From Strigomonas culicis (lineage: Eukaryota > Euglenozoa > Kinetoplastea > Trypanosomatida > Trypanosomatidae), in contig AUXH01000475.1 of the NCBI GenBank assembly GCA_000482145.1, positions 1-15,045 of the forward strand: DNA of 15,045 bases, written 5' to 3'. Shown here piece after piece: positions 1 to 8,303 of the stretch. Within the stretch, counting starts at the first letter, position 1. Every line of letters starts with the position of its first letter. Made by a program: the position numbers and the translations under genes. The notes beneath the pieces were generated by a model. It made no database searches. It was not told where the DNA came from and saw only the letters and a list, made by a program, of their open reading frames with translations.

Positions 1-782
1 CGGCCGCGCCGCGCGGGGCTGCGGCAGCGGTCCCTCGAGCGGCCGCGCTCGGCGACGCCGCCGAGGTGCAGCGGCTGTGGCGGCGCGTAGCGGTCCGGCA
101 CCGGCACCTCCATCACCCGCCGCGCACGCCGCTGCACCGCGGCGACCTCCAGCACGACGCCCTGCAGCACGCGGTGGAAGCGCACGCAGTAGGCGTGCCA
201 GCTGCGGCCCACGGCGTCGCGCAGCCCCTCCGCCGCGTCCTGCTGCCGCGCCACCAAGTTCTGCGCGTCCTCCACGTGCCGCAGGAAGTGGGCGATCGTC
301 GTGTCGATGAGCCGCAGCGCGGCCACGTCCTCGCCGCGCGCCGCGCTCGTCTCGCCGCCGTTGCGCATCTGCTTGTTGCGGTAGACCTCCGCCACGCGCA
401 CGCGGCGGTCCCACATGGTCGTGCTGTGCGCGTGCTGCTCCAGCACCGCCCCGACGTAGTCCTTGATCATCTCCTGCGTCGCACCGGGTTGCGCGGCCGC
501 CTGCGCGTGCACGGCGAGGCTCCCGCCGTACACGCGGACCGGCGACACCTGCCGCGGGCCCAGGGGCGTGCCGCCCCACGAGGGACTCACGGTGCGCGTC
601 GTCGCGCGGCTGTTGGCGCGGCTGCTCGCGCGCGTGGTCGTGCGGCTGGCCGTGCGGCGCTGGGGGTTGACGACGTCGGGGTGCAGCGAGGTGAGCCCGC
701 GCCGCACCGTCGCGATGCGTCGGCTCGCGCTGCCGTCCCTGGACTGCCACGTAGGCACAGTCTCTCCTCTGTACGACGACAT
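1..782 (-). CDS. Unrecognised basic protein with Arg-x-x-Ser/Thr repeats (5' part only)
   Basis: The minus strand is open from an ATG at 780-782 to the left edge: 260 codons without a stop, so the C-terminus lies outside the window. I do not recognise the family. Residues 1-30 are basic and polar. Residues 43-66 are six consecutive tetrapeptides of the form R-[T/A]-x-[S/T] (RTAS, RTTT, RASS, RANS, RATT, RTVS). Residues about 66-100 are Pro/Gly-rich and probably disordered. Residues about 101-225 look helical and charged, with many Ala, Arg, Glu and Gln, and could form a coiled coil. A second Arg/Ser stretch begins near 246. There is no signal peptide or membrane segment. GC-rich third positions match the neighbouring genes, which supports it as coding over the antisense frames. 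A short polypyrimidine tract with an AG at 808-809 lies 25 nt upstream of the ATG. A cytoskeletal or scaffold role is possible but is only a guess. Confidence 0.72.
   Translation of the reverse strand, partial: MSSYRGETVPTWQSRDGSASRRIATVRRGLTSLHPDVVNPQRRTASRTTTRASSRANSRATTRTVSPSWGGTPLGPRQVSPVRVYGGSLAVHAQAAAQPGATQEMIKDYVGAVLEQHAHSTTMWDRRVRVAEVYRNKQMRNGGETSAARGEDVAALRLIDTTIAHFLRHVEDAQNLVARQQDAAEGLRDAVGRSWHAYCVRFHRVLQGVVLEVAAVQRRARRVMEVPVPDRYAPPQPLHLGGVAERGRSRDRCRSPARRG
585..656 (-). repeat. Coding tandem repeat: six R-x-x-S/T tetrapeptides
   Basis: This 72-base stretch encodes residues 43-66 of the partial hypothetical protein as six units of four residues. Each begins with Arg and ends with Ser or Thr. 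The codons are degenerate (CGC Arg mostly, with ACG, AGC, GCG and GCC variants), so the period is clearer in protein than in DNA. Each unit fits the minimal basophilic kinase site R-x-x-S/T. Confidence 0.75.
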
Positions 783-1366
783 GGATGAGAATACCACAGC
801 TAAAGAACTCCGATGGCGATGGAAAAAAAAAACTATGCTTGCTTGTCGGATAGAGGGTATATCAGACGTGGCAGTGGTGGTTCTTGGTTGACTTTGATTT
901 TTGATATATGTGTTTGTATGGGTGAAAAAGACGCGTTAGAGTGATGAACACTTGAGAACGAAAAAGAAGAGTACTGTCCCTTTTTTCTTTTTCTATGTTT
1001 CAGTTAGATAGATACAGCTTAGCGGTGGAAAGAGAAAAGAAAGAAGAAGTAATAAGGACAAGGAAAGGATGATAACAAGGGAAGGGACAAAAACAATGTG
1101 TACTTACGATAACAACAGTCTTCATTCAATGTAACAAAAAAAAAAGGTTGTCATAAATTAGTGCGCATATCGTTACCTTTGTTTTACACTGGTGTTTCTT
1201 TTTGTTTGTTTGTTTGTTTGTTTTTTTCTGTTAATGTTAGTTTGTGCATATATCTTACGCATAAACACATGTTTTGTTTGTTTGTCTTAATGAGACCCTC
1301 GCCCTCTTAGTTTATTATCACGCGGATGCGCTTCCTGGCGTGGGTTATATCTGACGCCTCTCTGCA
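783..1366 (-). other. Spacer between adenosine kinase and the hypothetical gene
   Basis: This stretch holds no convincing gene. It should contain the adenosine kinase 3' UTR and the short 5' UTR of the downstream gene. On the coding strand a run of T (complement of 823-832) ends at a candidate trans-splice AG at 808-809. A (TTTG)5 microsatellite lies at 1201-1220, with further TTTG units near 1274. Composition changes sharply from GC-rich coding to AT-rich near 783 and back near 1370. Confidence 0.6.
1201..1220. repeat. (TTTG)5 microsatellite
   Basis: Five perfect TTTG units lie in the adenosine kinase 3' spacer, flanked by further T-rich sequence. It is read as CAAA repeats on the transcribed sense strand. 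Confidence 0.85.
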
Positions 1367-2401
1367 CTACGGTGTGATGTCCGGCTTGGCAGGGTACGTG
1401 CAGCCGTCGTGCTGAATGATGACGCCGGCGGCATAGTTGCCGACCTCGCAGCAGCGCGGCACGTCCTTGCCCAGTGCGTAGGCCGCGAGGAAGCCGCCCA
1501 CGAATGAATCGCCGGCGCCGTTCGTATCGACGATCTTCTCGGCCGCGACGGGCGCCACCGGCACGCGGCCGCTGTTGGACCTCGTCGCGTAGACGGTGTC
1601 CGCCACGCCCTGCGTGAAGACGACGAGGCGCTCCTTGGTGCCGTTGTACGGCAGCTCCGCGGCGGCGCGCTGCGCGATCTGCAGCACGTCCGCCGTGTCC
1701 CAGCCGAACGTCTTGGCCAGCACCTTCGCCTCGTCGTCGTTCGAGAAGAGCACGTCCACGTACGGCAGCACCTTGTTGAGGTTGTCCGTGAAGAACTGGA
1801 TGATGAAGGGCGCGGAGAGGTTCATGATGAAGAGACCTCCCGCCGCGCGCGCGGCCTCCGCCACCTGCACCACGTACGCCACGTCGATCGTCAGCGTGAA
1901 GCCGGTCAGGTAGAAAAGCTTCGCGTCGGCCAGGCACTGCCGCACGCCGGCGCTCTGCATGTGCGCCGCCGAGAGGCAGTTGGCGGCGGCGAGGTTGGCC
2001 ACGAGGCTGCGCTCCTTGCCGGAGATGCAGACGGCGCAGGTGCCGGTGGGCGCCTTCGTCGTGTACTCGAGCTCCATGTGCACGCCGTCCTTCTCCGCCG
2101 CATCGCGCAGCACGTCGCCATGCTTGTCCTTCGCGACGCAGCCGACGTACGACACGAACTCGCCCTTCGGCGCCTGCGCAATCCACTGCGCCACGCGCGC
2201 CGTGTTGAGGCCGGAGCCGCCGGGCACGTAGGCGACGTTCGGCTGCTGCTCCAGGTCCGCGTAGATGCCCATCTGCTCCTCCGACGCGAGAGCGGCCGAG
2301 GCCTTGGAGACGTGGTACTTGACGAAGAAGGCGTCGTCGACGCTGGCCGAGATGTCCAGCAGCGGGTTGCACTGCACGTAGAGGCGCTGGAACTTGGACA
2401 T
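1367..2401 (-). CDS. ADK: Adenosine kinase (PfkB/ribokinase family)
   Basis: Adenosine kinase phosphorylates adenosine to AMP with ATP. It is a core purine-salvage step in trypanosomatids, which cannot make purines de novo. The protein is 344 residues, the usual length for eukaryotic adenosine kinases. An N-terminal substrate-binding segment carries NPLLDISA (residues 12-19). The first PfkB signature is GGSGLNTARVAQW (61-73). NLSAPFI (194-200) is typical of adenosine kinases. The second PfkB signature is DTNGAGDSFVGGF (292-304), with the glycine-rich anion hole and the catalytic base Asp298. There is no signal peptide; the C-terminus KPDITP is not an obvious SKL-type glycosomal signal. The start is the only ATG that gives the conserved N-terminus. 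It is followed by an unrelated gene, in line with polycistronic order rather than a functional operon. Other PfkB sugar kinases are less likely given the NLSAPF and NPLLDIS motifs. Confidence 0.96.
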   Translation of the reverse strand: MSKFQRLYVQCNPLLDISASVDDAFFVKYHVSKASAALASEEQMGIYADLEQQPNVAYVPGGSGLNTARVAQWIAQAPKGEFVSYVGCVAKDKHGDVLRDAAEKDGVHMELEYTTKAPTGTCAVCISGKERSLVANLAAANCLSAAHMQSAGVRQCLADAKLFYLTGFTLTIDVAYVVQVAEAARAAGGLFIMNLSAPFIIQFFTDNLNKVLPYVDVLFSNDDEAKVLAKTFGWDTADVLQIAQRAAAELPYNGTKERLVVFTQGVADTVYATRSNSGRVPVAPVAAEKIVDTNGAGDSFVGGFLAAYALGKDVPRCCEVGNYAAGVIIQHDGCTYPAKPDITP

Positions 2402-2485
2402 GAGAGAGCGGAGCGGTAGTCGCGACGTGGGTGAAAAAGGTGTAGAAAAAAAAAAAGAGAGAATTGAACTAAATATGCGAATACA

Positions 2486-2545
2486 CTTACCAGAGAGAAA
2501 AAAAGGCGTGAGGGGAGGAGGAGGTGATTATAAAAAGAGGGGGGG
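2486..2545 (-). promoter_or_regulatory. Candidate trans-splice acceptor for adenosine kinase
   Basis: The plus strand is purine-rich here, giving a pyrimidine-rich tract on the coding strand that ends at an AG (2486-2487), 84 nt upstream of the ADK start codon. A second short tract (2442-2457) lies closer to the ATG but has no AG between it and the start. An alternative AG is at 2469-2470. The exact site is uncertain. Confidence 0.4.
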
Positions 2546-2666
2546 GTACGGCCACTACACACGCACGAGGGAGCGCGTCACGCCACCCAATCCTTAGTGC
2601 AGCGCATGCTTCTAGTGCCCGGCTTGAAAAGCTCTGGAAAAAGAGAGAAAAAAAAGAAAAAAAAGA

Positions 2667-3674
2667 TCACTGCTGCTGCTTCTCCTGCTGCTGTGCCTCG
2701 AAGCGCTCGCGGAACTCCGCGAGCGTCTTTGCGAGGCCCTCCTGCACCGGGATCTTGGGCTCCCACCCGCCGAGCACCGCCTTCGCCTTGGTGATGTCCG
2801 GCCGGCGGCGCTGCGGGTCGTCCGGCAGCGGCGGCAGGTTCACGATCTTCGAGGCCGACTCCGGCACCATGGCGAGGATCATCTTGGCGGTGTCGCCCAC
2901 CGTGTACTCGCCGGGGTTGCCCAGGTTGACCGGGCCGGTCTCCGTGGGGTGCCGGATGAGCCGCCACATGCCCTCGACCAGGTCGTCCACGTACTGGTAG
3001 CTGCGCGTGTACTCGCCAGTGCCGTAGACGGTGATGTCCTTGTTCTCCAGCGCCTGCACAATGAAGTTGGAGATGACGCGGCCGTCGTTGAAGCTCATGC
3101 GAGGCCCGTACGTGTTAAAGATGCGCGCCACGCGGATCTTCGTCTTGTGCGTGCGATGGAAGTCGAAGCACAGCGCCTCCGCGCACCGCTTGCCCTCGTC
3201 GTAGCAGCTGCGCACGCTGATGCAGTTCACGTTGCCAAAGTAGGGCTCCTGCTGCGGATGCACCAGCGGGTCCCCGTACACCTCCGAGGTGGATGCGATG
3301 AACACGGGGCAGTCCTGCTGCGTCGCGAGGAGGAGAACGTTGTGCGTGCCGTTGACGCACGTCAGCGTCGTGCCGATGGAGTCCGCCTGGTAGTGCACCG
3401 GGCTCGCCGCGCACGCCAGGTGGTAGATGAAGGAAAAGCGCTGCCCCGCCGGCCGCACGGTGATGCTGGGCGGGAAGGGGTGCTGCACGTTGTGATGCAC
3501 AAACACAAAGGACGGGTGGGACTGGAAGGGACGCAGGTTGTACAGCGAGCCGGTGCGTAGGTCATCAAGCACCGTCACGTGGTAGCCCTCCCGCAGCGCG
3601 CGCTCCACGACGTGGCTCCCAATAAAACCCGCACCGCCGGTCACGAGCACGTACTGCTGCTGCTGGTCGGACAT
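2667..3674 (-). CDS. UXS: UDP-glucuronate decarboxylase / UDP-xylose synthase
   Basis: This extended-SDR enzyme converts UDP-glucuronate to UDP-xylose with bound NAD. The 335-residue protein has the Rossmann motif GGAGFIG (13-19), an acidic NAD-ribose pair DD (37-38), STSEVYGDP (128-136) and the catalytic Y-x-x-x-K (Tyr158, Lys162, in CYDEGKR). RIFNTYGPRM (184-193), DGRV-SNF (197-204), NLGNP (250-254) and DDPQRRRPDI (285-294) match the UXS subgroup much better than dTDP-glucose 4,6-dehydratase or UDP-galactose 4-epimerase. No membrane anchor is visible, unlike animal Golgi UXS, so a soluble cytosolic or glycosomal form is likely. Both ends are Gln-rich (QQQQ near the start, EAQQQEKQQQ at the end). 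I chose the ATG at 3672-3674. The frame is open to 3746, but those extra codons lie across the polypyrimidine tract and splice acceptor, and the Rossmann fold begins right after this Met. Confidence 0.92.
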   Translation of the reverse strand: MSDQQQQYVLVTGGAGFIGSHVVERALREGYHVTVLDDLRTGSLYNLRPFQSHPSFVFVHHNVQHPFPPSITVRPAGQRFSFIYHLACAASPVHYQADSIGTTLTCVNGTHNVLLLATQQDCPVFIASTSEVYGDPLVHPQQEPYFGNVNCISVRSCYDEGKRCAEALCFDFHRTHKTKIRVARIFNTYGPRMSFNDGRVISNFIVQALENKDITVYGTGEYTRSYQYVDDLVEGMWRLIRHPTETGPVNLGNPGEYTVGDTAKMILAMVPESASKIVNLPPLPDDPQRRRPDITKAKAVLGGWEPKIPVQEGLAKTLAEFRERFEAQQQEKQQQ

Positions 3675-3695
3675 GATAAAATGCGCACAGATGCA

Positions 3696-3739
3696 CTGGG
3701 GGGGGGTGGGTGGGAAGCGAAAGGGGGAAAAAAAAAAGA
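3696..3739 (-). promoter_or_regulatory. Polypyrimidine tract and trans-splice acceptor for UXS
   Basis: On the coding strand an almost unbroken run of T and C (complement of about 3698-3739) ends at an AG (complement of 3696-3697). The ATG at 3674 follows after a 21-nt 5' UTR. This is a textbook trypanosomatid spliced-leader acceptor, and it rules out the longer upstream reading frame as coding. Confidence 0.75.
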
Positions 3740-3964
3740 TGTTCAACTACAAATACTACTGAAGGTTTTATTATCGGTATTTTGGTTTAGCTTGTTTTTT
3801 GTTTATATATGTGTGAGCTTCAACGCCGTGAAAGCTACGTGTAAGTATTGTTTTCCCTTGTTTTAACGTGTAAAGAGAGAAGGGAGAATTAAAAGGAAAA
3901 AAGAGGACATAAAAGAAATGAGAAGAAAAAAAAGAATACGACGACATGTGATATTTCTTTCGTC

Positions 3965-3986
3965 TATGCATGCTACAACATGCATA
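3965..3986. repeat. Short inverted repeat (8-bp arms)
   Basis: The arms TATGCATG and CATGCATA are perfect complements separated by CTACAA. It could form a small hairpin in the amastin-like 3' UTR transcript. Each arm contains ATGCAT, itself palindromic, so chance is not excluded. Confidence 0.5.
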
Positions 3987-4919
3987 CATGACGTAGAAAG
4001 AAGCGTGTGTAAGCATCATTTTTTTTTCTTGTTTTTTATTTTTCTTTAATAGGAGTGCTATATGACGTTAATGAATTATAACCCTATGTGTGTCCTTTTT
4101 TTAGTTTTTATTTTAATCAGAGGAAAAAACAGAATTACAAAAATTCGAATCAAATATTTATAACGAATAAAAAAAATGAACCAAATCAATAACTTTTTTT
4201 TTCTTCTTTTCCTTTTAACTATCTAACAATTATTAATGAAAAAAAAAAAAACAACTAAAAACGTTGCTCTCGGAAGACGATCATGGTATCCTGTCTTTCT
4301 TTCCTATTATTCGATTTTTTTATATATTTATATTTCTCTTGCTTACAAGAACGACCTCTTTTCTCCTTTTTTTTTCTTTTTTTTCTCGCTGAGACAAAGG
4401 GAAAAGAATAAGAGAAAGAATATGAAGAAGAAACGAAAAGAAAAAACATATGAGCTTCTTTTTTTCAATTCTTCTTCTTCTTTTCTTTTTATTGTTTTCA
4501 ATTTGAAAAAGACTTGAACAGAATTTGTTTAACGGCGTCAAAAGGGAAAAAGGGGGAGAAAAAAGAGTCTCAGAACGAAGAAAAAAAAAGTGGATACCGT
4601 GTGGGGCTGTACGACAACGTCACATCACTATAAACTAATAATAATAATTACACCACCAAACAAACAGTACGATATCTTTAAGAACAGGTGGAGAAAATGA
4701 AAGCTAAGATTAAAAAAAGACCCAAAAAAAAAGAAGTTACTTTTTTCAAAGAAGAGAAAAGAAGAAGAAAAGCAAAAAAAAAAAGAAGAAAAGGTTCGAA
4801 AAAAAAAGGGGGGAAGTGAATCGAGCACGTTCACGCTATCCAACCCAACGTAGGCGTGTCGACGCACACCTTAACCACCCCCTTGTCTCTCACCCTCCTT
4901 CCCACGCGCACACACGTTT

Positions 4920-5585
4920 TTAGTCAGACGAGCTGCTGGAGGTGTCGACCGGCTTCTTCTTCCCGCCGACATCCTCGAGGGCGGCGCGGTTCTTCGCCTC
5001 CGTCTCGCTGCGCATGCGCTCGTTCTGCTCGTACGCATCCTCCTCGAACACGATGATCGCGAAGCACCCGATCACCTGTAGCGCGAAGGAGACGAGGATA
5101 AGGATGTAGCCCGTGCTGAAGCGCACATTGGCGGCCATGAAGTTCTTCTCGCCGCAGAAGGGGGTGTAGTAGAAGGCGGTGACGACCGCCCACGGGACGG
5201 TGGTGCAGCCGACGGAGAAGAGTGACAGCAGCACGAGGATCATCTTGTAGCTCTGCTCGTCGCACAGCTGGTAGTACACAAAGAGGAACTGCACCAGCAG
5301 CCCGAAGATGCCCATGATGATGAAGGCCTCCGCCGCCTCCAGGCGGCGGCGCTTGTCGTGGCACGTCTCCTCCGCGATGCGCCACGAGTAGGCCGGGCTC
5401 GAGCAGTCGTCGCGCAGACCCCAGAGTGTGTAGCAGCCCTTGGAGCCCTCAGCACGGCTCACCAGCTGGCCGAGCGGCGCACCGGTGGTCAGAAACACAA
5501 AGGCCAGAAAGGTCGTCAGAATGGCGACCGTGGCACCAATGTGCTGGCGATAGTTCTTATCAAACATGCTCTTATGCTTGGCCAT
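4920..5585 (-). CDS. Amastin-like surface glycoprotein
   Basis: Amastins are small four-pass membrane proteins of the trypanosomatid surface, of unsettled function and often stage-regulated. This protein has 221 residues. Its hydrophobic segments lie at about 16-36, 86-106, 114-139 and 156-180. The first extracellular loop carries CYTLWGLRDDC (51-61), which fits the amastin signature of two Cys around an aromatic-Gly core. Two further Cys (75, and 144 in the second outer loop) could form disulphides. The N-terminus is short and basic. The C-terminal tail (about 181-221) is charged and ends in a five-Ser run before Asp, probably cytosolic and possibly phosphorylated. The start ATG directly precedes the first membrane segment. 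A weak CA/CC-rich tract with an AG at 5604-5605 lies upstream. The subfamily (alpha to delta) cannot be assigned by eye. The gene is single here, unlike the tandem arrays of delta-amastins. Confidence 0.9.
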   Translation of the reverse strand: MAKHKSMFDKNYRQHIGATVAILTTFLAFVFLTTGAPLGQLVSRAEGSKGCYTLWGLRDDCSSPAYSWRIAEETCHDKRRRLEAAEAFIIMGIFGLLVQFLFVYYQLCDEQSYKMILVLLSLFSVGCTTVPWAVVTAFYYTPFCGEKNFMAANVRFSTGYILILVSFALQVIGCFAIIVFEEDAYEQNERMRSETEAKNRAALEDVGGKKKPVDTSSSSSD

Positions 5586-6376
5586 TGGTAGAGAAGGGGT
5601 GGGCTGGGGTGGGGTGCTTTACGATTCGGTTTTTCTTACACAGATAATTAACGGTTATGTGAAACCAAAGAGTTAATCTCTATTATCCTTCTTCTTGTTA
5701 GCTTTCTTTGAATTACTTTGCCTAAAAACAAAAAAAAACTTCAAGCAATAATAATAATAATAATAGCAAAAAGTAAACGGGAATGTGAGAGAGAGAGAAA
5801 AAAAAGGCAGAAGGAGCAGATAATCGGAGAACTGACAAGCAGAAAGAGAAAGTGTTTTCCCACGCACAAGGACAGCAATAAGGCAGACATCAGAGAACAG
5901 TAGTATTCTCCAAAAAGAAGAGTTTATCACGAAAACGAAAAAGAAAAAACAAAGTAGAGAAAGGTAAAAAAAAAAAAGGTAAGAAGAAAGACGAAAGAGG
6001 AAATAGAAAATCAAAGCAAAAGAAAAGAAGAGGATAATAATAGAATAAGAATAAAACGGTACATAACTTCAGACTCGGACAATAACTAAATCCTCGAAAG
6101 GACCCTATTCTCTGCTCCTCATTTTTCTTTATCTTTCCATATTCAAACAAAGGAATTGTTTATGCCATATTTTTTCTCTTGCTGTTGCAATTTTCTTTTT
6201 TTTCTTTTTCTTTTTTTGGAAATACCGAATAGATAGCTAAAAAAAAAAACTAATAAAACAAAAACCGTTTTGTGTTTTGCTCATTTCCTATTTTATTGTT
6301 TTTTAATTCTTTTTGAATGGCTTGCAGAATAACTGCTGGAGAGCCTTTATTTACTCTTCGCTTCCCGCGCTCTGGC
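5586..6376 (-). other. AT-rich spacer (transporter B 3' UTR to amastin-like 5' UTR)
   Basis: There is no convincing gene. Open frames here are low complexity. The spacer holds a (TAA)n-like microsatellite at about 5749-5763 and the type-1 spacer repeat (5788-5941). Many A runs are present, for example near 5970-5980 and 6240-6250. Confidence 0.6.
5788..5941 (-). repeat. Type-1 spacer repeat, copy 1 (downstream of transporter B)
   Basis: This segment aligns with 8842-8999. Shared blocks include GGCAGAAGGA-CAGATAATCGG, ACAAGCAGAAA, TTTCCCAC and AAAAGAAGAGTT-ATCAC, in the same order and spacing. Both copies lie downstream of a transporter reading frame on the coding strand, so both are probably 3' UTR sequence. 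Similarity fades on either side. It could be simply the remnant of the gene duplication, or a retained regulatory element. Confidence 0.75.
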
Positions 6377-8257
6377 TCACTTCCCGCCTGCCAGGCCGTA
6401 GACGGTGGCACCCGTACCGAACACTAACGTGACGACACCGACAACAAGCATCAGGTACGCCATCAGCCACGTGAAGCACCCGGTGCGCTTGATGGTAAAG
6501 CCGCCGGAGTACATAAGGAACAGCGACGGGATGATGAACTCCAGGAAGCTGCCGCAGATACTGCCCGCAAAGTTGAAGACGGTGTTGATGTTCGGGATGA
6601 AGAGACCCAGCAGCAGCGTGATCCCCGCCAGGATGGCGACGACCAGCAGATGCCACTGGAGCGGGATGTTGTCGATGTAGGACTCGTCCATGGACAGGCA
6701 GGCCTCCTCCTCTGCCACGTCCCCGCCCGCACCGGGGCGCCGCATCTCCTGACCCACGCGCACCCGCGTGCTCGCCACCTCCGTCCCCATCTCTTCCAGT
6801 GAGTCCGCAGTCCCGTGCGGCGCGGTCGGCATCCCGCGCCCCTTAGCCTTCTTCTTGCCCAAGGTGAGTGTTTTCCCCTTCTTGTTCCCGTAGCGCTCCG
6901 TGAAGCCGATCGCGTAGTACGCCGCGTTACGCGCCGCCATGAACTGCAGCGCGTAGGCCACGCAGAGCTTGATGAGCACGCCCACGTACGCCAGCATCAC
7001 CTCCGGTTCCTTCAGTGGGTGGTACATGAGCAGGATCGAGTTCGTGCCCAGCGTCTCGGCGCCAAAGTCGAAGTAGGCAAACATGAAGACAAAAGTATAG
7101 ATGACGGCGCAGATGCTGATGGCCAGGCCCGCCGCCGCCGTGTAGCCGTTCGGGTTGCGCACGTGCTTCGCCATGTCCCAGTACACCTCGACGGCGTTCA
7201 CTTGGCAGACGAAGGCGAAGACAAAGGTGCCCAGCGCCTCAACCACGGGGTTGCCCGTGCGGAACAGAAACACCTTGCCAGCCTCGTCGCCTTGGCCCAT
7301 GTGTCCGCTCATCTCGATGTTACTCTTGTTTTCCTTGAGGCCATTGAGGCAGCTGTGCACGACGACGATGACGCAGAAGTACAGCATCAGGATGATGGCC
7401 ACAAAAGCTGCGTGGCGCAGCGAATCCACGTGGCGTGGGATCACGAGCGGCACCATGATGCCAAAGAACAACACGACGGTGATCACCTTGAGGCCATTCG
7501 ATGTCATAAAGTACGCGTAGCCGGCGTTACCCGGGTGTAGGTCATTCGCGTCCGAGAATATGGGCTCGAAGCTGTTGCCGACGCTGATCACGTAGGCGAT
7601 GCAGGAGCCCATCGAGTTGAACCACCGAATGAAAGCCACAAAGTACGAGAAGGCGTAGTTCCCCTGCGGGAAGAGAAAGCGCACCATGGCCTCGAAGCTG
7701 CGGATGTGCGTCTTCTGTGCTGTGATGCCGATCATGCGCATCGACATGATGTTCAGCACCACCATGATCACCACATAGATGAGGGCGAGAACAATACCCG
7801 TCTGGTTGGCGCCCGCCGGCAGGCCCAGGATACCGCCGCCGATGGTCGACCCCGCGATGTTCATGGCACTCGCGAGAATGCCACCGGCAGGGATGATCGT
7901 GTGGACAATGAACATAATGCGGTTCGTGAAGCGCGAGAAGCAGTTCAAATTCCCATGCGGCACCGCGTCTTCGTAGTCGTCCTTGTCGTCCTGGCTCAGC
8001 TCGTCCTCCAGCCCGGCAAACTGCTTCTCGTCCGCGTCGGCGACCGCGTCACCAACGGCCTTGCGGTGCTGCGCCTCACGGTCGAGCACGCGCCGCTCGT
8101 AGTCGCTCACCTTGTGCAGCCCCAGCTCCGCCTCCGCCTGCCGGTCCTCGCGCTCGGGGTGGTACACGTGGATGTCGCCGCCGTGGCCGAAGGCGGACTC
8201 TGGGTCCGCGGTGCCCTCGCGCCGCAAGGCGGGGTCACGTCGTGGGTCGTGGCTCAT
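6377..8257 (-). CDS. AAAP-family amino-acid transporter (copy B)
   Basis: This is a plasma-membrane or vacuolar amino-acid permease of the Aa_trans type, 626 residues. Residues 1-110 are hydrophilic and charged and presumably cytosolic. Membrane segments follow from about 114. The first contains the family-like unwound helix NIAGSTIGGGILGLPAGANQTG (133-154). I count about 11 hydrophobic segments. A long hydrophilic loop at about 455-530 is rich in Lys and Gly then acidic (GKKKAKGRG, then EEEACLSMDESY), separating the first nine or so segments from the last two. The final two span about 556-584 and 593-622. The C-terminus is GLAGGK. The substrate cannot be read from sequence. It is a member of a tandem array with 11166-12962, a 9431-9715 remnant and 14584-15045; the core is strongly conserved with copy C while the N-terminus and loop differ. 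The ATG at 8255-8257 gives MSHDP, which matches copy C's MSHNP. Confidence 0.93.
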   Translation of the reverse strand: MSHDPRRDPALRREGTADPESAFGHGGDIHVYHPEREDRQAEAELGLHKVSDYERRVLDREAQHRKAVGDAVADADEKQFAGLEDELSQDDKDDYEDAVPHGNLNCFSRFTNRIMFIVHTIIPAGGILASAMNIAGSTIGGGILGLPAGANQTGIVLALIYVVIMVVLNIMSMRMIGITAQKTHIRSFEAMVRFLFPQGNYAFSYFVAFIRWFNSMGSCIAYVISVGNSFEPIFSDANDLHPGNAGYAYFMTSNGLKVITVVLFFGIMVPLVIPRHVDSLRHAAFVAIILMLYFCVIVVVHSCLNGLKENKSNIEMSGHMGQGDEAGKVFLFRTGNPVVEALGTFVFAFVCQVNAVEVYWDMAKHVRNPNGYTAAAGLAISICAVIYTFVFMFAYFDFGAETLGTNSILLMYHPLKEPEVMLAYVGVLIKLCVAYALQFMAARNAAYYAIGFTERYGNKKGKTLTLGKKKAKGRGMPTAPHGTADSLEEMGTEVASTRVRVGQEMRRPGAGGDVAEEEACLSMDESYIDNIPLQWHLLVVAILAGITLLLGLFIPNINTVFNFAGSICGSFLEFIIPSLFLMYSGGFTIKRTGCFTWLMAYLMLVVGVVTLVFGTGATVYGLAGGK

Positions 8258-8277
8258 GGGAGGGACAGGGAAGATGG

Positions 8278-8303
8278 CTGTACAGTGGTAAGGAAAGGAG
8301 AGT
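8278..8303 (-). promoter_or_regulatory. Candidate trans-splice acceptor for transporter B
   Basis: On the coding strand CTCTCCTTTCCTTACCACTG runs into TACAG, with the AG at 8278-8279, leaving a 20-nt 5' UTR before the ATG at 8257. A further CAG lies just upstream of the tract, so alternative splice sites are possible. Confidence 0.55.

Larger units (their letters stand above)
3675..4919 (-). other. Long AT-rich spacer (amastin-like 3' UTR to UXS 5' UTR)
   Basis: This is 1.2 kb without a credible gene. The open frames in it are poly-Lys or poly-Phe low-complexity products of homopurine and homopyrimidine tracts. About 4020-4820 is dominated by A and T runs with GAA/TTC tracts. The UXS splice acceptor sits at the left end. 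A small inverted repeat (8-bp arms, 6-base loop) lies at 3965-3986. The rest is presumably the 3' UTR of the amastin-like gene. Confidence 0.6.

Noticed and set aside
66..788. A 240-codon plus-strand open frame opposite the left-end gene
   Set aside because: It is antisense to the 260-codon minus-strand frame. It is extremely rich in Arg, His and Ala, as expected from reading a GC-rich gene backwards, and no other gene in the window is on the plus strand.
1287..2372. A 361-codon minus-strand frame overlapping adenosine kinase
   Set aside because: It is a shifted frame of the same GC-rich region, with Arg/Gly/Ala-rich content and no motif. The overlapping frame has both PfkB signatures.
3675..3746. 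A 24-codon N-terminal extension of UXS, possibly a membrane anchor (many Phe)
   Set aside because: These codons are the translated polypyrimidine tract. The splice acceptor AG at 3696-3697 would remove most of them from the mature mRNA.
4236..4541. Overlapping frames on both strands in the amastin spacer
   Set aside because: All are Lys- or Phe-rich translations of homopurine/homopyrimidine tracts with no domain character.
5749..5763. An (ATA/TAA) run considered as part of a mobile element's tail
   Set aside because: There is no target-site duplication, reverse transcriptase or other retroposon feature next to it. It is a plain microsatellite.
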